Of a DNA stretch of 64,000 nt, positions 1-13,833 are shown one piece after another. A program made the position numbers and the translations under genes. The DNA is from Nomia melanderi (Eukaryota; Arthropoda; Insecta; Hymenoptera; Halictidae), in assembly GCF_051020985.1 (NCBI RefSeq), contig NC_135001.1:20267896-20331895 (forward strand), given 5' to 3'. The stretch's first letter is position 1; each line of letters begins with the position of its first letter. Below the pieces are notes generated by a model that made no database searches, was not told where the DNA came from, and saw only the letters and a program-made list of their open reading frames with translations.

Positions 1-2330
1 ATCCACTAAAGAGAAAGAAATTTTCGAATTCCGGAGAGCTGAATCGTAACCGTTCTCGTTCGACCCAGTTCTTTTCTTCCCGGGGAAAAATTGCTTGTAA
101 TACCAGCGCAGAACGGTTCCCGCGACACTCGAAACTGCCCGGTTCTGTTATTCCACCGTATCCGGTCGATGTTATTCAAAGGAATCGTTTTATTAAAGAT
201 TGAATCGCAACGATTCGCGTAACAGTGCTTTATTCGCTGTTGCGCTACGCGGACGGTGCTCGTCGATTTTTACTTCCGGAACGATCGTATCGCGTAATTA
301 CCGGTTGAGCGTTCCCGATCAATTTTTCGACGGGTGGGAGCTGATGCATTGATCGGTAATTGCGACTACTCGCGATTTATTAAACGACCGATTTGCGATG
401 ACACATAAAATGCAATTGCTCCGCGTATCCGTGTCAGAATTACAGTTGAGCGGTAATCACAATAATTACGTGGAATTCGATGTCCGTAATTCCCGATGTA
501 TGATCAATTAGTCATTAACGCCGCGTTACATCATCGTATTCTTGATGCCGTTTGCCGGGCTGCGCGGCGCTCGCGAGCATCGCGCGTCAAGGACCGTTTC
601 AATTAAATTCCGCGCCGGTTTCTGCAATCTCGCGGGCAAACGTAACAGAATTTCGAACGTTTGCGCTCGTAGAATTAGTCGCTTTGTAAACCATCAGCGA
701 AATACAGAAAAATAGACGAAGTTCGTTGAACGGGTTATCGTGAATTTCGCCCGTAGCGCACAATGCGCTTTCCTATCCGGCGCGCCGCTCGTCCTCCCTT
801 TTTTAAATGTAAAACTGCAATCACAACGGGAATAAGCCGGTGAACGCAGCTACGCCGAGGATGCCCGTTCAATGCTACGTCTCTGGATAATAATTTCGCG
901 CTCGATATTGTATTACAACGATATATTCGTCATATTTCCGAGAATAATGAAGGAGATGTCAGAGAAATGACGGAACCGGAGCGCGCTCGCCATCCTACAT
1001 TAGGATCATTTTCACGAAGGAAATATTCCGTTTAATTACTTTCGCGTGTAAACAAGTCATTAATTAAAATACACGATATTTTCCTGGTTGCCCGTTAATG
1101 CGCTCGGGAGCATTCATTAACGCCGCGTCCCCCGGACATGTCGAATGTCGATTGAAAAATGAAGCCTTTCACGAAGACAAGCGAAATTAATCAGTAATTC
1201 ATCAGACGTAGAAAGCAACCTCGCGTTGATATACTTTACCCGGCCGCAAAATTTTCATTCGCAAACTGAATCGCGAAACTTTCTACGCTCCGAATGGACA
1301 ATATCTCTTAACAAATCTATGCAGTACAAAATTAATAAATATCCACATATGAACGTGAATCAGCAATGTACTCAGTTTCAATAATTTCATCAAACGAACA
1401 TATTTTATAACTTTCAAGTTACAACGACAACTTTCACGCCTGAACGTATAAAAGTTGAAGTCAACTGATCGCTTAATTTCATTCACCACTTCGAGTGCAA
1501 AATGAAATAAATCAAAAAGATGCCACATACTGATACGCGACTTCAAAGTTACACGGGCATATAGAGGGTTAACACAGAAAGCAACCGCGAGTCGCCATCT
1601 ACTCGACGGAATTTCTGATATCCCCACGAAACCTCGACGCGCGAGCGGAGTGGCAAAACTTGCCGCGTCCCGAGCGGTCAGCTAGAACAATTAGGAGCCG
1701 CCCCCGTCGGAAGTACGAAACAAAAACCACGCACGTGCGGGTAATCGCGGTCGAACTGCAACTGCTACGAGGCCGAGCCGAGGCGCGATGTCGCTAAAAA
1801 CAGCGCGGCCGGGCCGGGCGAGGACGACTTAATGAATTTTTCGTCGGAAGGGCGGAAACTTTTCCTATTCCCGGGTACGCGACGGCGTCGTTAGCCAACA
1901 GTTGGCGTCCGCGACGGGCGTGCAGCGTCCCGGCGCTCGGCAGCAGTCGCGACGGACGGAAGAAGGGAAAAAGAAAGTTCGGCAAGTAATATAACGTCGC
2001 GGGCTCCGTGGCCTCGAACCGGAACGTCCGAGCAGGCCGATTTATCTCGAAACTTGGACCCCTCGATGTCGGCATCCCTGCTGGGGCTTGACGGCCCGTC
2101 GCGCGAGACGCCGTTCTAGCGTGCTGCAACTATTTCGAGGTCGTTCGTGAAATTTCCGCTGGGAAGTTGGCCGCGGGTGAGGCGAACCGAAGAGACACCA
2201 GCTCGGAACGAATCGTCCTCGAGGAATTCAGGGAGGCGAGTCTCGCAGCGCAAACTTCGCTCTCTATGGTGACCCTCGATGACTACCAGAGACCTTTCCC
2301 TGTAAGGTCACGTGGTCAAGGTGAATCTGT
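1..2330. other. CpG-rich non-coding block, no gene recognised
   Basis: The block is rich in CG dinucleotides, most so at 1620-2270. Frames longer than 100 codons at its right side run on the minus strand through arginine/proline/alanine-rich sequence, as expected of GC-rich DNA without stops, and match no family I know. I see no repeat shared with the rest of the window and no RNA gene. A weak possible coding exon at 2274-2309 is given as a finding. Confidence 0.5.
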
Positions 2331-2760
2331 TCTATGATTTGTCAAGACTCGTGAACGATTGGAATTTCTTAACTTGGAATTAACAGTTTGCTGAAAGTTT
2401 GAAAAACTTAAGTAACTTTTATTGTATATAATAAAGTATATTCATTGTTTCATCGAAAATCAGCACTGCGAAGATAGATAAAAGGTTAAATTCGATTTCT
2501 ATTACAGTAAGGATTCTTAATTTCTATTTAATTGATGGAAATTACGTTAGTGAACAGTATTCCTTTATTGCGTATACAACGTACAAACATAGCTTCTTCA
2601 ATTACTTTCATGCGAAGTTTCCTGATAAAAACCGATCTTCCTACTCCCGACGCGTAAACATTCAGTTCCTTTCGATAATTGAAAAGTTCAGGTTAACCCT
2701 GCATAAGTATCGTTGCGCAGCTCGTTAAGCTAAGCGCGGCTAAACGTTTAAATTACAGTG
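2331..2760. other. AT-rich island, nothing recognised
   Basis: Composition changes abruptly to AT-rich sequence with no long frame, no TTAA-bounded inverted repeat that I can pair, and no similarity to the other AT-rich islands. It may be a decayed mobile element, but the sequence alone does not show this. Confidence 0.4.
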
Positions 2761-5700
2761 TATCAATTACTCGGTTCATTGTTACGCGAGTCAGCAATCA
2801 CCAGCAGGAATCTCATCGCGCGGGCGCGCTCGCTCGCGTTCGGGTTTCCCTTGAAAGCAGGCGGAGTCGCTTGTTTCCCGGTCGATCGAACCGGGCACGG
2901 CGGTTTAACGAGCGCCTCGTCCTCGAGATTTTAATTTCCGACCGACATCCGGCTCCATTTGTCTTGACCTTAATCGAAGGGCCGGGAACGTGTATCCCGG
3001 CCGCGCGTTATTTGTGCCGGATCCGCGGCATCGTTCGCCCGAATAATGACACGTGCGGAAACTTTTCATAAAAACCGGACGGCAGAGCGATTACACGTTT
3101 CCGGGCCGCTCCTCCGCCGGCTCGAACGGTGTTTCGGGCCGAGCCGGGCCGGGTCGGTTCGGGTCGGGTCGCGCGTGACTGCGCGGAACGGAAACGGGAC
3201 GGAAACGCATTTCACCGTCGACGAAAATTGAATCCGGCGAGGGCGACACGCCGGCTTTCCAAGGAGAATGGAAATAAAGTTCGACGCCGCGCGACCGCCC
3301 GGCCAATTAATTTCCTCGGAGCTTCCTCCGGAGATTAGACTCTTCAATTGTTTCAAGAGGACATGTTTTATTAAGTAATCCCTCTCCCTTTTCAGCTCCA
3401 TTTCCTCTCCTCGATCGACGACCGTACCAGCCTGATGCATTCCGTGTAAGAGTCACTTTTCGAAAATAGGGATAGACGCAATTTATGGTGTATGGCGAGA
3501 GAAAGGTGTTTTTGAGAAAGCTGTTTGGTTTCTTATCTCTTCTTTAGTTTCCTTGTTAACACTAAGCGGTCGAATGACAGGTTTTAAAATCGAACTTAAA
3601 TTCTGCGCTCTTTCGTTCATTTAACTTTATATCAATATTATCCGATAGAGTTGTTCCATTTTTGCTTTCCGTTTGTTTCTGTTTTTATTAAGTAATGAAG
3701 GCGAAACTTTGACAGAACAATCCCATTGAATACAGCTTGCTCCCAAAGGTCTCGTGCGACTACAAAACTTTCGAGTTATGGAAGCATCGGACCCGCCGCT
3801 CGAATAGAAAACACTCTACACGTTATTACCCGAATTACCGGAAGCCGCTTGTTGATCCTAGAAATATCAATACGTCGATGGGCAAGTTTAGCGAATTTTC
3901 AGGGCAACGAGTGGAGCGTACCCGCCGCGCGACGCCCGGGTGCGATCGACGTTTCGACCAAGAGTCGGATAAACGTTCATTGTTGATGTTTAGTTGTGCG
4001 AAACAAACATCCGCCGTGAAAGAAAACGCTTCCCGAATTGGAAGCGGAAAATTGAATGCAAATACCGTGGACGCGCAGCGACGCGACGCGACGCCGACGA
4101 CCGACGCTAATTAAATGGACCGCGTATACCTAAACAACGCGAAGCATTGCGGGGACCGACTTGGTCGTTAAACAAACGTCACATTAAACAAATGCGACCG
4201 CGTTGTTTCTAGCCGGGTGGAAAGCGGCCTGGTAAACAACACTCCTTATTGACAGTTCGGGACGGACCGTGATCAGAAACCGTAACGGAACGATTATTAA
4301 TCGAAAGCCGGTGGCCCCGGCGAATTATTCGATGGTAATTTGTCAGCCGTGTCGCGGGAGCGCGTGCGCGGGCGCGCATTCGGCCGCGTATTTATTTGGC
4401 CGAAAGGAAACGATATCAAAGAGGTAATTACGTCCGGTAATACGGTTATCTTGTGTGTATCCTGGACGATCCGGGGGACGCGCAGGTATTGGAGTTGTTT
4501 CCCGTCGGGCACGCTCGTCGCCGGGCAAGACCGATCGCTTTTTAATCAATTTTAAAAAGCAATTACACGCTCGTTAAGGGCTGGCTGAAATGGATTGAGG
4601 ACAGGCCCGCGAAATGTCGCGTCCCGGGTTTCTCGCGGTTGTTATTTTTCACCCCCAACCTCGACACGGTTTTGCATGCCGGCGTAACATGATTGATGCG
4701 CGCTCCTAAATGACGCGCGGCTTCGATTATTCCCGCGGAGAACACCGTTAAATCAGCTTGCCCGGAAAATTATATATTTTCAATTTGCTCGCGTCCGCCG
4801 AGCAAAAATCTAACGCGTTTTTTCATTTTTTCGCCGTCGATGGGGGTACATCGAAAGGAATTTATCGACCTTTATCCTCGTCCCGCAATCGATACCCGTT
4901 GTTCCACCTTGCTTTCAACGCGCCGCGTTCTTCTGCTATTTTTCCGCGCGATCCCGTTTTCATACTTTTTAAACGTCATTACGCTCGCGCAGCTTTTATC
5001 CCCGTTTCGACTCGTATCCCCATGTTTTTAGAGCTGTTTTATTGTTTAACAGCATTCTCGATCCATTGATACCCGGACGATCGCGCGTTAGCTGAAATCG
5101 TGGTTACGTTCGGCGATTACCTTTGGCAGCATATGGAATTCATTTGAACGGCAACGTTCGATAAATGATTGCAGTAGAATATACCGGCACGAAACGCGTA
5201 ATATTCCGAATCGAAATTAATCTCCGTCGATGTTACGTGACAATGGTTTCACGGGTTTCGGGGGAGACGTTCGACCATCTACCGGTCTGATTTATGATTA
5301 CAAAACCTCCAGCGAGCGGCACATAGATAGCGACAACGTGACAATCCGTATAAAACACGCTCGGGGCCGAATTAAACTCCATCCACTTAATTCCCGCCTT
5401 ACTTCTGTCCCGATTTCCAGCCGTCTCGTCGGCTGATCGTCCCTCCTTCGACTTCCGCCGCGCGATCCATCTTCGTCGGACCGCAATCTCGACAGTCGAA
5501 GCAGTTTTTACGTTCGATCGACTATCCGGAGCGACGGTCGATCGCTCGGACGGCCCCCGAGCGAGCGACGGGTCTTTCGAGCGACAATTCTACCATTTTA
5601 CCCGGTAGAAAACGTCTTTCCCAATTGTTTCTCCGCCGCCTCGCCGTTCAATGAGCCCTCCGATATTATTTAATCCACTCTCGCGGATTAAAAGAGGATC

Positions 5701-8390
5701 ATCGTTCACCACCGAGGGTGACGTGAACGACGGCCGACAGATGTTGCTGGAATTCAACGACTCCGACCGCCATTTAGGAAGGCACAGGCCGAGCAGAATC
5801 GCGCGAACAGATTGAAAGTGAACGACTGTATTGAATCCTCGGCCCCAGCCGCTGCCATCTCTGCCGCCGCCGCCGCCGCCGAGGCTACCCAATGGTATTC
5901 GGAAATGGATGGGCTGGCTCGTTGAAAGGGAAGAATTGGGAATATGACGGGACGAATGAAGAATGCACGTCCACGCGAACGATGACGAAGAGGTGCGTGC
6001 TGCTAAGGGATGAACTGGGCCGTTCGTCAGCGAAATCCGAGGAATTTCTCGGGGAAATGTCGGGCGCGTAGTGATGGCTAATTCGGTATTTTATGAAAAA
6101 TTGTTTGCTTTGTCAGGTTTGTATGTGAAAATAAATATATATGAATATATTGTTCCGCTGGGTGGGTCCAGGTGTGCTCGCGGCATAATTATTTACACAA
6201 CGTTCATTATACAATTCTATTTACAATTATATACAAATGTTGTACAATGCAGACTTTAGTTCGATACGTCATTTCTTGTTCAAGTTCGCTTAAAGACTAC
6301 TCGCTTGTCTTCGTTTACTCTGACCAACTCTTTAGCGACCAGTTTCAACCGCCTTCAGATCCTAAGGGTTGGTTCGGAGTGTTCTAGAGGGACGAGTTCG
6401 ATACATCGCAACCTCGTCAGTTCGATGTATCGCAACAATATGAAAAGGCGAGATTTGTAAAAGGAATTTATTAATGTCTCGTCGAATGTGTAATAAAATC
6501 AATCGTAACGATCGCGCACACCGAACGCAGACAACTGCACTTGACGTGTATTAAAAAAACGAGATCGAAGTGGAAAACGATTACCTTTAATCGAGAAAAT
6601 GAGTAATTGTTGAAAGAATTAATACTACCTCGGGTTTGATCAAAGTGTCGGGTACACTCGTCGAACACGTTTAACGAGTTAAACTGCACTTTTCCAGAGA
6701 CATATTTTTGTTGCGTCCGCCCTTGCAAAAAGGTCTCACGTGAACACGATAATATTCCTCAGGTCGGCACTCGATCGCACTGAGTTAGATAAAGTTACCG
6801 CCGGTCGACGGGGCCGAGAAACATAATAAAGTTTCGAGCAGCGTGTACGTTAACGCGGACACGAAAAAGTTGCGCCAGAAACACCGTCGTGCTCCGCGCA
6901 ATCATGAAAGACCGGACAACTCGGAAAGTGAGTGCACACGCGCGCGCAGGCAGGAGGAGAATTAATACGTCCAATTAACGGTGATCATAATTATTCCATC
7001 GGGCGGCAGCGACGGGAACGTTGAAAGGACTTCTCGCCGATAGATTTCGTTCCCGGCAGGAATGCCTCGTTCGCCTCGCAACAGGGCCGAATAAAATTTC
7101 CAGCTGACTTTTGTTCGCCGCGATGCTCGAATTCCTGAGCGTGTTAAAACCATTCCGATGGAGCGAGCGGATCGGTCGAACGGCCGTCTCCGGCGCATTG
7201 AACGGGCGTTCCTATGGGTTTTGAAAAAATTCATGCACTGTTTGCGGCAGCCCGGCCTTCCGCCGGATGTAATCGAATCGACGTTCTTTCGTTTCCAACC
7301 GCGAACGGGATTACATTCGCGCCTGGGGAGAGGGGTGGGGACAAACAACGCTGCCCCTTACCGGTATTATGTATCATGGGATTTCAAGTTTCGCAGCAAA
7401 CCTCGCTCGTTTCTTGGCTTCGAGAGTCTCGACCGTGGGAAAAAATTATTCCGGTATCCTCGACCCGGTATTTATTATAATTTCCATTGAAATTCCGCTC
7501 GCGCGTCGGCCGGCAATAAGGTGTCAACTGGGGGGCCAGCAATTAAGTTCGGAACGTTCCACGTCCGCGGTCGGCGATTCATTCAATACGCTTCACAATG
7601 GAAGTTAATTTCTTAGCGGAGCAGGAGCCATTATTCGGTTATAAAATTAAAATCCTTACAGCGTCCCACTTCGCTCATAAAGAGCATTGGAAATTCGCTG
7701 GTTGCCACGTTTGTTCGTTCCCGGTAAATCAGCGGGACGATATATTCGCGCGGCGCGTTCCGATGAAAAGCGTTTAACTCTTTCTTCTCCCGCTGGCGCG
7801 CATTGGTCGCGCGTAAATAACATTCGGTAACGACGTCCTTCTGCGGCGGGGACCCGCTTCCGTTGTAAAAATACATTTCGCCAATTCTTTCGCATTGAAA
7901 ATCGGTGGGAACGGCACGTGAACTGGGTCACAAATTGTCCTTTCTCGCTCTCCGTGTTTCGCCGTACGTTTAGCGGGGCAGCTTTAAAGCTTCTTTGTCG
8001 CGTGCTCAATGACAGTGGCGTTCGTGAAACTGGACTGAAAGAAGTAATGCCGGTGGAACAGGAAACGAGGAAATCCTCTGAGCTTCCGGCCTTACGTGGA
8101 ACAACGTTGCGACACGACAATACCTGAAAAGGAACGCAGCCATCGAACCGGCGCAGCCCATGATTCGCGCGAAATGGATCCGGTCGCTAAAAGAACAAGC
8201 CGGAAGTCATCTCTCGCGGGACAGTAAAAGCGCGGGGAACGCCGGACATGGCTCGCTCGGTAATCGACGATATTCCGGGTCGCTCTCGGTTAGGATTCTG
8301 TAGATGCTTTGCAAATGAACCATTAGCAACCCGCTAGCGCTCTACGGGCCCGTCTTCGAATCGATTCGTTCGTGTTAATTGCTTTACTAA
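2761..8390. other. Long CpG-rich non-coding block
   Basis: About 5.6 kb of mostly CpG-rich sequence with short AT-rich patches near 3.5-3.7 kb and 6.1-6.7 kb. It holds small low-complexity tracts: a GGGTC/GGGCC-type tract near 3137-3172, GCGAC units near 4076-4106 and a GCC run near 5863-5882. All frames are under about 160 codons and mutually overlapping. No repeat family found elsewhere in the window occurs here. Confidence 0.5.
5862..5882. repeat. (GCC)n microsatellite
   Basis: Six to seven perfect GCC triplets. On the minus strand they read as a glycine run in an otherwise unsupported frame, so this is a simple repeat and not a protein feature. Confidence 0.85.
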
Positions 8391-8660
8391 ATGAATTATA
8401 GACTCGTGGACTTAATATCTATTAACTCATTACATATACATCACAAAACTACATTCTTTTGTACACTATCATCAAAGTAGCAAACAAATGTTTGTATTTA
8501 TCTCATTAACGTTTTGTAAACCTAAAGATTTAATTTATTTTCCATACAATTAAAAGTATTTCTATTTACAAAACTCTCGAAACCGTATTGAATAATAAAT
8601 AAAAAAACTGAACATTATTAATGTAAATATCAATTGTTTGAATAGCTAGCAGTGTCATAT
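8391..8660. other. AT-rich island
   Basis: A sharply bounded AT-rich insertion-like stretch inside CpG-rich DNA. I could not pair terminal inverted repeats or find another copy in this window. It has the size and composition of a short non-autonomous element but no diagnostic ends. Confidence 0.35.
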
Positions 8661-11520
8661 GTCTTACGTTTCTACACAAATTAAAAGACAAATCGAAATA
8701 TTACATTCACCCCAATTTTTCTCGTTAAACGAACCCGCGTTACGGGAGTCCAGCGAATTGTTATAGGGAAATATTTCAGCGCATGGTGCTAGGAAGTTAC
8801 TAGTATCTCTATGGTTTACACGTTCGTTTAGAAGAATCCCGTAGCCGGCACGGCGTGCAGCCATTGAAGCGAATGGAAGGAGAGAATTTTCCGAGGGAGG
8901 GTACGAATAATGTAGGACACGGTTACCGTCGAAGGTACTTCCGCGAAAAAAGGGACCGCCCCACCGGCGTTCCCGTTGTCCCGTCGAATTTTCGCCGGAC
9001 GACGGCGCCGTAGCTCATCCCCGTACCCCGGCGAGCCGCGCTTCGTTCCGCCGCGGAAAGTGAAATCTTACGTAACGCCGATTACCGTCGGGGAAACACT
9101 TATCCCCGCGCGAAGGGCGGCGCGAGGGAAATTTTATGAACGCGCGTCGTTCCCCCGAGCTCCCGGGCAAATAGAACGCGCGCCGCTTCGTCGGCGAAGG
9201 GAACCGCGAGATTATTCTCATCCGATAAATGGGAAGAGCCCGCCAGCCCGTACGTGTGCGCGCACGTGCGCGCCGGCTCTGTATTTATCTAGCAGTCCTC
9301 TGGCAACTTCGCGAGTTTGTCCTATCAAATATTCCGTTATCCCGCGCGATGCACTTCAAGGATGAAGTGGGACGCGTTTGGCAGAGACGCGCCGGCGGAA
9401 CGGTGTCACGTCGTTCGAAAGATTCACATCGTAGGTTTGATAGTCAAACAGCTCTCGCGGGATAGAGCGGCGAACGATTACCGAGGGCTCTCGGAACCAG
9501 CGGTTTTTGTTTTCCGCGAGAGAACGATTTCTCTTTCTCGCGGGCAGATTCATTTCTTTCTTATGACAGCAATTTCTTTCTTCCTTCGCGACAAAGCTGC
9601 TCTTTCACGTTCGCCATAGGGCTATTTATTTTCTCTTTAAGGCAGTTTCTCCATTCCCACGTAACAGAATTACTACTCAAGCTACTCCTGTCCTACGAAA
9701 TATCTACGTCCATCCGTTGAATGGCAGCCTTTTAGTCTAATTATCTACAATATCTCGTCCGTTAGTCGACTTCCTGTATTTTCTCCGCGTTCCACCTTCC
9801 CTGCATTTATCTTAGACAATCAAGCTTCGCGCCCGTTGATACCTTAATTGCCGTCGCGTCTGGTGTCGCGAGACAGCCCCAAAAACTGGCGTCGCCGCAG
9901 ACGTATTCATTGGTCGCGCAGGGGACGCGAAATCGCGGTGACGAGGTAACGGAACAGCGGCGGCGCAAAAACCCGTGGAAATAGAAAGGGAAGGACCCTC
10001 GAGGTGGTTCAGAGCCGTCACGCTTCCGTAATTGAACTACTTCCGGCCAATTATAAAAACCGCTGACTAGCGTGCACTTGTTAGTCGTAGTGGGCAGACG
10101 GAAACGCTGTCGGCGTCCTCCTCCCTCTGTAATTCCCGCCGGCCGGTCGGTCCTCCTTCGATCGACCTTTCCGAATCGCCGCTGCCTCCCTTTCTGTTCC
10201 ACCATCGGCGTCTCGCCGGCCCCCTCTTTCATCAAATTTCCGTTCGCGCCGGGCTATCTTCCTCCTATTCAGCCGCGGCCAGTCCTTTCGAGCGCCCCGG
10301 CGAATGGCTCCTTTCGGAACGATTCGCCGGGATATTATCGCCCCGGTGAATGGTTAATCTTCGCTCGCCGGCAAACCGATCGAGCGGGAGGATTCATTGT
10401 GCCGACGGGGACGCGTGCACGCGTTTAACGGACAAAATGTATAGGCTTCGCGCTGCAGAGGGTGTCGCGTTACGTTAGAAACAGTTTAACCTCGCATGAA
10501 CCGGTGAAACATTGACACGTTCGGCACGATTTCACGGTGCGTACGGTACATATTCGAATTATTTAATCGAATCGAATCATTATTGCACGTCTACCTTGCT
10601 AAACGTTGCTGGTGTGCGTTACATTGTTCATGATATAGAAATACTTCCAAATAGTCATCGCTGGATCGAGCTATAGTAATTCAATTTAGTTGGTCACTGG
10701 AGATCCTCGCATACAGCGTATTAATAATTATTATTCACTGAACTAGTGAATACGTATTGTAGACTCACCTGTTATTCATTTGTACGAAGGAAAATTTACG
10801 AAACACGGAGGTTTACGAAAAAAGTCGAACACAATTACAGTGAATTCATAACGCGCCTCGTGTAACGGGCAACGTATTGTACTGAAGTTCGCCGTACTTC
10901 CTTCGCTGCTTATAAAATTTTGATTCAGAAAAGGTCGAACAAAACTGTAAACTGGGATAGAACAAGAGAAAGAAAGGACAACTCGCGAATGGGAACGGCG
11001 GAACATCCGCGGAAGGTTCGTCCGCGAGAAACCGCGCGGGATCATGGACGCAACGCGCACGGGAAGAGCGACCATGCGCGCGGAGCGCGGGCGAATAGAA
11101 TTCGAACTGCCGCTCCCGGGGCGGTGCATCGTAGCTGGTTCAATTCAGATAGCCTTTCCACTCGGCATATTAAATTTATGGTATGCAAGCCGCACATAAC
11201 TCAGCCCAGCGCGGTGCCAGCGCGACACGGCCTGAAAGAACGTGGCCAGCCGAGGACCGGTCCCGCGCGCCCCGCCTCTTCTTTCCTCTCGTTTTGCTAT
11301 TTCCCTTTTCACGGTTATTTCCGGCCGGCCACCTGAGAGAATGAATCTTTCGCCGCATTTTTGCCGGGCCGCCTCCACGCCACCGCGAATATTTACGACG
11401 CGGCCTTTCGGTCGCGATTTTTCAGCCCGGCCACGGATCGGAAGGTGTTTGGGGTGGGCGACGGGCGTAATGCATGAGATAGTTTAAGAGTAACGAAGCT
11501 TCGTTCGGACTAGAATGATT
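8661..11520. other. CpG-rich non-coding block
   Basis: Mostly CpG-rich, with an AT-richer patch at 10.5-10.9 kb that includes a short palindrome at 10732-10752 (8-base arms around gaact). Frames of up to about 140 codons overlap on both strands at 9.0-9.6, 9.8-10.4 and 10.8-11.5 kb, which argues against coding. No repeat copies or RNA genes were recognised. Confidence 0.5.
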
Positions 11521-11758
11521 TTAATCACTTGCACTCGATACTCAGTCAGCATTTCATTTGATATTACAAAATTATCAAGTAGTACAGGTAATATTAAGTT
11601 TCGTGTAATGGATCGATATGTGAAGGGTTCAAGTAAAATGGGTTTGTTTATTCATTTATGTATGTCTTCTCGTTAGGTGGTATCGAAGACAGTCGTCTGT
11701 AACTCGTTAGAGAATGTTGAATATTTCTGGTGAAAAGATTTCGAGGGTGAAGGGTTAA
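11521..11758 (-). mobile_element. Family A TTAA element, diverged copy
   Basis: The segment begins with TTAA followed by a cacttgcactcgatactcag end and finishes with agggTTAA, matching both ends of the 15.2 kb family A copy in reverse orientation. The interior shares the 'tgatatta', 'gtttcg..caatg' and 'gaatatttct' landmarks with other A copies. It has no coding capacity. Within the TTAA-bounded class this is the piggyBac-like MITE pattern, and the copy is well diverged. Confidence 0.7.
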
Positions 11759-12661
11759 AAACGACTCGCTAGGTTCGATGGTACTCGATGGTACCTAAAC
11801 GAAGTGGACTAAGCGTGTTTGACACTACTTATCGTTGAAAAGTTCCTGGTTGCAGATTACAATTTTCTGATGGGGACGGAATAGAAGGTTAGCGAGCTTG
11901 TCGACAGAAGCTTATAGGGTGGTCTTTAGCGAATGTGGAAATGGTCTTGTAGAATGTTTCTAGTTGAAAGAGAATTTCGTCGTTTCTAAACATTTGCAGT
12001 TTTATGATCGTCGTTACGATTGTTGACGGTTTCGACTTGCTCAAGTCGGAACGCGATAACAAAGTTTATTGATAAAACTAAAATTTGATACTTTGTGCAG
12101 CTTCAATCCTGCATTTCGCCTGCAGAAGGGAAATTGTTTGTCCAGAGTGCACATGTGCTTCGGTGGAATCTTCCTAAGCACAAAGAAAGTCCCATTCTTG
12201 AATAATTCATAATTCAACGCCAGAACCTATTCTTGCAGAGGAGTGCACGTCTGCATAACATCATTTAATCTTCTGGCTACCGCGCTTCACATTCACGTGA
12301 CGCGCTACTTTGTTTCCGCAATATAGCGTCGCACGTATGTGACGCAGATTCTGCTTCACTTTTACGAATGATGGATGATATTTTATTTATTTTCAGCAGA
12401 GCTGCTTGCATGGAATACAAGTAACGATGAGTTGCTAGCCACTTAGATAGTCCGGTTGACAGTTTGATATTTCATAAGTTATTTAACTTATTCTTTGCGA
12501 ACAAGAGTTAAACTTCTAACATTTTTTTCATGAAAACATGAATTGTGCGTCGAGGTTTTAAAAGAAAGAAAGCGCATGTCAGTTTGTCGTTAGTTGAATA
12601 ATTAAATTATTTATTTACAGCTTTCGATTCTGCCATTACGATGACATTAGACTGTGAAAGG
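11759..12661. other. AT-rich non-coding spacer
   Basis: Sequence of intermediate GC between two TTAA elements. I see no frame over 60 codons, no paired termini and no copy elsewhere in the window. Confidence 0.4.
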
Positions 12662-12845
12662 TTAATCCTTTGACATAAAACTTTCATATTTAGAATACGA
12701 AGTTCTGAACAAACAATTGATTCGCTCAAATAACAAGAAATCAGTGATTAATTTTCTGTCTCTGACATTTAGAAATTTGTACAATGTAACTTCCTCTGCG
12801 AATGGCTCTCGATACTTCAAAACATCCTCGTCCGCAAAGTGTTAA
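12662..12845 (-). mobile_element. Family M TTAA element, diverged copy
   Basis: It runs from TTAATCCTTTGACA to GTCCGCAAAGTGTTAA. The right end is the inverted counterpart of the CCCTTTRCGGAC terminus of the 32.9 kb M copy, and the interior aligns to that copy in reverse with landmarks 'catattt..gaa', 'tactcaaa/gctcaaat' and 'cctcgtccgcaaag'. The left end has lost part of the terminal match. It carries no frame of its own. Confidence 0.6.
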
Positions 12846-13590
12846 TACTGCATAGAGTTAACGAAAAAGATAAAGCGACCGAGGTGAAATACCTACCGAC
12901 GAAAGTTTCCTAAAATTCCGACAATATGCCCACAATTTGTATCTTCACAGCTGCAAACTTCGTATGCGCCGCGATTCCGTCAATTCGGAAACATTCCCGG
13001 CAATTCCACACAGCCAGCACACCCACGCGTCCTCGAATAGCAAGCTGATGGAACCTTGCAATATTTAACACGCTCTCCGCGTTACGGTTTCTCGCGCTTT
13101 TCCCAACAAAATTTCCATTACCGAACAGTTTTTAATATTTCTCCCGCAGCGCTGTTCGAAAATTTAAGAACGTACTTCACCTCTGGTCGCTAATACCTAT
13201 TTTTAATTCAAGCGGTTTTCTCGCCGCTTCGATTACATGTTTAATAACTCTCGATTCAATCGGCGCCTAAAAGAACCGCGTACATTTTTCGGTCCGAGAA
13301 GCTTTCCGGATTATTCAGTCGCTAATGGACAGGAGTTTTAATGTTAATCGAAAACCATCGTTACTACAATGTTTTCGAATATCGGACGAACCGCTGTACG
13401 AGTTATTAAAAACAAATGAACTGAAACCGCGTTTCGACAAAAATCCTTCAGGAACATTACTTACAAACGATTAATGTCTCTCTCTTTCTCTGAAATGAAA
13501 CTTTCGTTACTCTGCACTGCATCTCTAAGTTTTCTCCAAGATCGAGTTAATCATATAACCGTGGACGACATGTATGCATATTCGACTTAC
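12846..13590. other. Non-coding spacer
   Basis: Mixed composition, AT-rich overall with short CG-rich patches. No paired repeats, no RNA gene and no frame of note. Confidence 0.4.
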
Positions 13591-13593
13591 CTT

Positions 13594-13833
13594 ATGTGGT
13601 ATTAATGGTATTTAAATATGTTTTATTTAAAAAAAACACAGGAATAGATAATTGAATAAAATACAAATGAATAGAAAAAATATAGCTCACAGTGTACAGG
13701 TCTTGGTTATCTTTTCTCAAGTTAACGCAACTCTCTAAAAATCTCTCGTCATCCGCACTTAAAAACCATTCTCTCTCCCACAAGCATTTTTTTTACTCAC
13801 ACTTCTAACAAATTCTGGCCCTTAAAACACTCG
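13594..13833 (+). repeat. Dispersed repeat D, copy 1
   Basis: It shares about 240 bp with 52586-52830, including 'ggtatttaaatatgtttt', 'acacaggaat', 'aataaaatacaaat', 'gtgtacaggtct', 'caacgcaactct' and 'cccacaagcatt'. Both copies start near a TGTGGTATTAA motif. No inverted termini are visible, so it could be the 3' end of a retroelement, but I see no reverse transcriptase and cannot assign a class. The minus-strand frames in both copies look alike only because the DNA is repeated. Confidence 0.8.

Noticed and set aside
5821..5892. Poly-glycine reading frame on the minus strand
   Set aside because: Created by the (GCC)n repeat.
13592..13783. Minus-strand peptide (FLNKTYLNT) shared with 52507-52725
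   Set aside because: The similarity is produced by the two copies of repeat D, not by a conserved protein.
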